Shown piece after piece: positions 61,880-64,000 of a stretch of 64,000 bases of DNA. Location of the stretch: contig NZ_BDIY01000003.1 of NCBI RefSeq assembly GCF_002072155.1, positions 1-64,000 of the forward strand, in the 5' to 3' direction. The position numbers and the translations under genes are program-made. Below the pieces are notes generated by a model. That model was not told where the DNA came from. It worked only from the letters and a program-made list of their open reading frames with translations, and searched no databases. Numbering within the stretch: position 1 is the stretch's first letter; each line of letters starts with the position of its first letter. The DNA is from Roseovarius sp. A-2 (GTDB lineage: Bacteria; Pseudomonadota; Alphaproteobacteria; Rhodobacterales; Rhodobacteraceae).

Positions 61880-62570
61880 GGGTCTCCTCTTCTCCGGGCT
61901 TTTCCGGTGTCTTAGGTTGATCCCGCATTTGCGAGATCATCAGGTTCTCGAGATCCGTGAGCAGGTTCCCGAGATGGGCGTCGAACGCAGAGCAAAGCGC
62001 GGCCTTGTCGCGCGCCAGGATCGCGTCGAGGATGCCGTCATGCTGGGTCAACACGCGCTCTCGGTTCTCGCGCATGCGCGAGGTCAGGTAACGGGCATGC
62101 CACAGCCGCGCGAGATAGGCCTTGTGCGTGCGCGCAAGCGCGGCGTTGCGCGAGGCTTCGGCGATGGTGGTGTGAAAGGCCATGTCCATTTCAAAAGAGT
62201 CGATCCGCTCGGCTGTGTAGAAGGTCTCTTCCATGAGGCGTGCCGCCTCGCGAATGTGGTCGAGATCGGCCTCGGTCGCGTGGTCGCAGGCCAGTTCGCC
62301 GGAGAGCTTTTCGAGCGCCACCAGCACGACCGCCTGATCGCACAGCTCTTTCGCCGTGGGTCGGCTCACGACCGGGCTGCGCGACGGGCTGAGCACGACC
62401 AGCCCCTCCTTGGCCAGAATGCGAATCGCTTCGCGCATCGGCGTGCGGCTGACGCCCATGGCCGCCGCGTGGTCGCGTTCTTTGATCGGCGCACCGGGCA
62501 CAAGCTCGCCGCGCAGGATGCTGCGGCGCAACTCGTTGGCGATGCGGTTTGCGAGCGTTGGTCCTGACAT
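61866..62570 (-). CDS. GntR-family regulator (FadR/FCD subfamily) of the sugar-acid block
   Basis: A 234-residue regulator. The winged helix reads LANRIANELRRSILRGELVP with VSRTPMREAIRILAKEGLV; the C-terminal all-helical FCD domain has FHTTIAEASRN and a metal-binding-type His pattern (H in TQHDGILDAI, DAHLGNL). The palindrome TGGTATACCA at 62648 lies 78 bp upstream of its start and recurs at three other promoters of the block, so this protein is the likely repressor. The inducer is probably the imported acid or a pathway intermediate. Confidence 0.88.
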   Translation of the reverse strand: MSGPTLANRIANELRRSILRGELVPGAPIKERDHAAAMGVSRTPMREAIRILAKEGLVVLSPSRSPVVSRPTAKELCDQAVVLVALEKLSGELACDHATEADLDHIREAARLMEETFYTAERIDSFEMDMAFHTTIAEASRNAALARTHKAYLARLWHARYLTSRMRENRERVLTQHDGILDAILARDKAALCSAFDAHLGNLLTDLENLMISQMRDQPKTPEKPGEEETHETS

Positions 62571-62645
62571 CGCAAAGAAATTCCTCGACCTGTGCGTTCC
62601 CGGGCTCTGCTAACCCGTGCCGGGCAGCGCGTCCATAATTCTCGA

Positions 62646-62659
62646 TTTGGTATACCAAA
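62646..62659. promoter_or_regulatory. GntR-type operator, copy 3
   Basis: TTTGGTATACCAAA, identical over 14 bp to the copy at 56471. It lies between the gntR start (62570) and copy 4, 76 bp upstream of gntR. Confidence 0.8.
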
Positions 62660-62702
62660 ACAAGTTGATTGTGAAATTCACTTTGTTTACCGTCCATTCC
62701 GG

Positions 62703-62716
62703 AATGGTATACCATT
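62703..62716. promoter_or_regulatory. GntR-type operator, copy 4
   Basis: AATGGTATACCATT, a perfect 14-bp palindrome around the shared core, 65 bp upstream of the TRAP binding-protein start and 57 bp from copy 3. Confidence 0.8.
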
Positions 62717-62780
62717 TTGGTGCAGGGCGATCCTGCAACGGAGGAAGCGGCACAGAAGCCGTGACAGGGAGGAAAGACCA

Positions 62781-63794
62781 ATGACCTTGAAGCCACTACT
62801 CACATCTACCGCTGCCGCCGCGCTACTGGCCACAGGTGCCCTCGGGCAGGAGGTGACCCTGCGGATGCAGACCCATTACGCCACGGAGCATCCCACCGGG
62901 CAGGCGCTCGCGCGCTTCATCGACGATGTCGAGACCATGTCCGACGGCGAAATCGCGATCGAGATGTTCTATTCCTCGGCCGTCGTCGCCACGACCGAAA
63001 CCTTTGACGCGGCGATCAACGGTATTCTCGACTGCGACGCTACCGGCGGGGCCTATCAGACCGGCAAGAACCCGGCCTTCCAGTTCGTCGGTGACTTCAT
63101 GGGCGGCTATGACACCGCCTGGCAGCAATATTCATGGCTCTATTACGGCGGCGGTTACGAGGCGGCGCAGAACCTCTATAACGAGCACAACATGCAGTTG
63201 GTCGGCTGGTCCATTTACGGTCAGGAATCGCTGTCGTCCTCCGAACCTATCGCTGGCCCAGAGGACCTCAAGGGCTGGAAGTTCCGTTCGCCCCCTGGCA
63301 TGGAGACCGAGATTTTCGAGCAACTCGGGGCCTCGCCCATCGTGATGGATTTCACCGAGATTTTCACCGCGCTCGAGACCGGGATCATCGACGGGGCGGA
63401 TGCCTCGGGGCTGGCCAACAATGTCGGGCTCGGGCTTTATGATATCGTCGATCACGCCACCTATCCCGGCTTTCACTCGATGCCTTCGGACCATTTGGCC
63501 TGCAACAAGGACGTCTGGGAGGGGCTGACGGAATCGCAGCGCCGGATCATCGAGACCGCCTGGCAGAAGATGGGCTTTCACATCGCCCTCACCAATGAGC
63601 GCGCCAATGCCGAGGCTGCCGCCAAGCTGGAGGAGCAGGGCGTAACCCTGCACACCTGGTCGAATGAAGACCGCAAGGTGTTCCGCGACGCGGCGCAAGT
63701 TTCTTGGGAACGCTGGGGCGACAAGAATGAACAGGCGCGCGCCATTCTCGAGAGCCACAAGGCCTATCTGCGGCAGCTTGGGCTTCTGAACTAA
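62781..63794 (+). CDS. TRAP transporter substrate-binding protein (DctP family)
   Basis: A 337-residue periplasmic protein. Signal peptide MTLKPLLTSTAAAALLATGA, cleaved near ALG/Q. LRMQTHYATEHPTGQALARF begins the mature domain; the carboxylate-binding arginine is in LKGWKFRSPPG and the helix after it contains MDFTEIFTALETGIIDGADA. This profile resembles mandelate/keto-acid or sugar-acid binding TRAP proteins more than succinate-type DctP. GGGAGGAAAG precedes the ATG. With operator copy 4 upstream it belongs to the sugar-acid regulon and probably imports its substrate. Confidence 0.88.
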   Translation: MTLKPLLTSTAAAALLATGALGQEVTLRMQTHYATEHPTGQALARFIDDVETMSDGEIAIEMFYSSAVVATTETFDAAINGILDCDATGGAYQTGKNPAFQFVGDFMGGYDTAWQQYSWLYYGGGYEAAQNLYNEHNMQLVGWSIYGQESLSSSEPIAGPEDLKGWKFRSPPGMETEIFEQLGASPIVMDFTEIFTALETGIIDGADASGLANNVGLGLYDIVDHATYPGFHSMPSDHLACNKDVWEGLTESQRRIIETAWQKMGFHIALTNERANAEAAAKLEEQGVTLHTWSNEDRKVFRDAAQVSWERWGDKNEQARAILESHKAYLRQLGLLN

Positions 63795-63809
63795 CTCAAC
63801 CCCATGCGC

Positions 63810-63836
63810 AAGGCGGGCTGCCTTGGCCCGCCTTTT
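63810..63836 (+). terminator. strong hairpin with T-run after the TRAP binding-protein gene
   Basis: AAGGCGGGC (63810-63818) pairs with GCCCGCCTT (63826-63834) around a 7-nt loop, and is followed by TT. It lies 16 bp after the stop and 54 bp before the small-permease start, so it would stop part of the transcripts and lower permease expression. Confidence 0.75.
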
Positions 63837-63889
63837 CCAGTTTGCAAACGGACCGGTCCATGCGGCACGGGAGTGGGAGACCTAAAATA

Positions 63890-64000
63890 ATGAGCAAGAG
63901 TGTCTGGCTTGGCCGCGCGCGCCGACCCGTGAAACTGTCAATGATCGGGTTTTGCGGTGTCGCGCTGCTCCTCTATGTCTGGCTCGTGGCGGCGCGGCTC
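63890..64000 (+). CDS. TRAP transporter small permease (DctQ family), 5' part only
   Basis: 37 codons are visible before the right edge: MSKSVWLGRARRPVKLSMIG, then a hydrophobic stretch (CGVALLLYVWLV). A basic N-terminus followed by a helix right after a TRAP binding-protein gene fits DctQ. GGGAGTGGGAG lies upstream but some 15 bp from the ATG, so the exact start is uncertain. The large permease presumably follows outside the window. Confidence 0.6.
   Translation, partial: MSKSVWLGRARRPVKLSMIGFCGVALLLYVWLVAARL

Noticed and set aside
1-64000. tRNA, rRNA, CRISPR array or complete insertion sequence
   Set aside because: Intergenic gaps were read for cloverleaf-like arms, regular repeats and transposase motifs; none was found. 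Short or diverged elements could still be missed by eye.

Overview
The window looks like a chromosomal segment of a roseobacter-type alphaproteobacterium (Rhodobacterales). The grounds are high GC, tightly packed operons with many 4-bp ATGA overlaps, a TauR/Xsc/SoeABC sulfonate block, several TRAP transporters, DUF1523, a NDUFS6-like zinc-finger protein and an alphaproteobacterial flagellar gene set. I see no rRNA or tRNA gene, no CRISPR array and no intact mobile element. The genus is not resolved.

Layout, left to right. (1) 1-650: the start of a persulfide-dioxygenase-like metallohydrolase with a candidate sulfide-responsive operator, then a scar in which an ABC-ATPase remnant is joined to an AttH-like tail. 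(2) 650-10.6 kb: a PQQ sugar dehydrogenase, then a six-gene ABC importer operon (binding protein, two permeases, DUF2160 protein, two ATPases) ending in a fused DhaK-DhaL dihydroxyacetone kinase. A divergent LacI regulator faces it across two matching palindromes. (3) 10.5-17.3 kb: ABC exporter, secreted esterase, a ligase-associated helicase fused in frame to the PdeM phosphoesterase, and two small genes. (4) 17.4-27 kb: tauR, xsc, ackA and soeA-(small membrane protein)-soeB-soeC. Together these cleave sulfoacetaldehyde to sulfite plus acetyl phosphate, make ATP, and oxidise the sulfite. (5) 27-39.7 kb: housekeeping and mixed genes (cyclase, ABC ATPase, polA, usp, pheT-ytoQ, a CuyA-like sulfo-lyase with a divergent LysR, pncB). 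(6) 39.7-45.6 kb: motB-flgE-flgK-flgL-flgI. (7) 45.6-52.7 kb: TRAP dctPQM with dctBD, then a KDPG aldolase. The DctD protein lacks the GAFTGA loop. (8) 53-64 kb: a sugar-acid catabolic block in four transcription units, each preceded by the same palindrome TGGTATACCA, with its own GntR regulator and TRAP transporter running off the right edge.

Three points deserve most attention. The 53-64 kb block looks like a self-contained and possibly undescribed acid-sugar regulon: dehydratase, SDR, 2-hydroxyacid and 3-hydroxyisobutyrate-type dehydrogenases, FAH-family hydrolase, erythronate-type dehydrogenase, FAD oxidase, LysE-type exporter and TRAP importer. The helicase-PdeM fusion can be explained by loss of one GC dinucleotide at a GC repeat. 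The taurine block has ackA where pta is usual, and a small unannotated membrane protein translationally coupled between soeA and soeB.

The binding protein-permease junction of each of the three importers carries a GC-rich hairpin, a likely device for making more binding protein than permease. Function calls rest on motifs recognised by eye; substrates of the ABC and TRAP systems are inferred from neighbours only.
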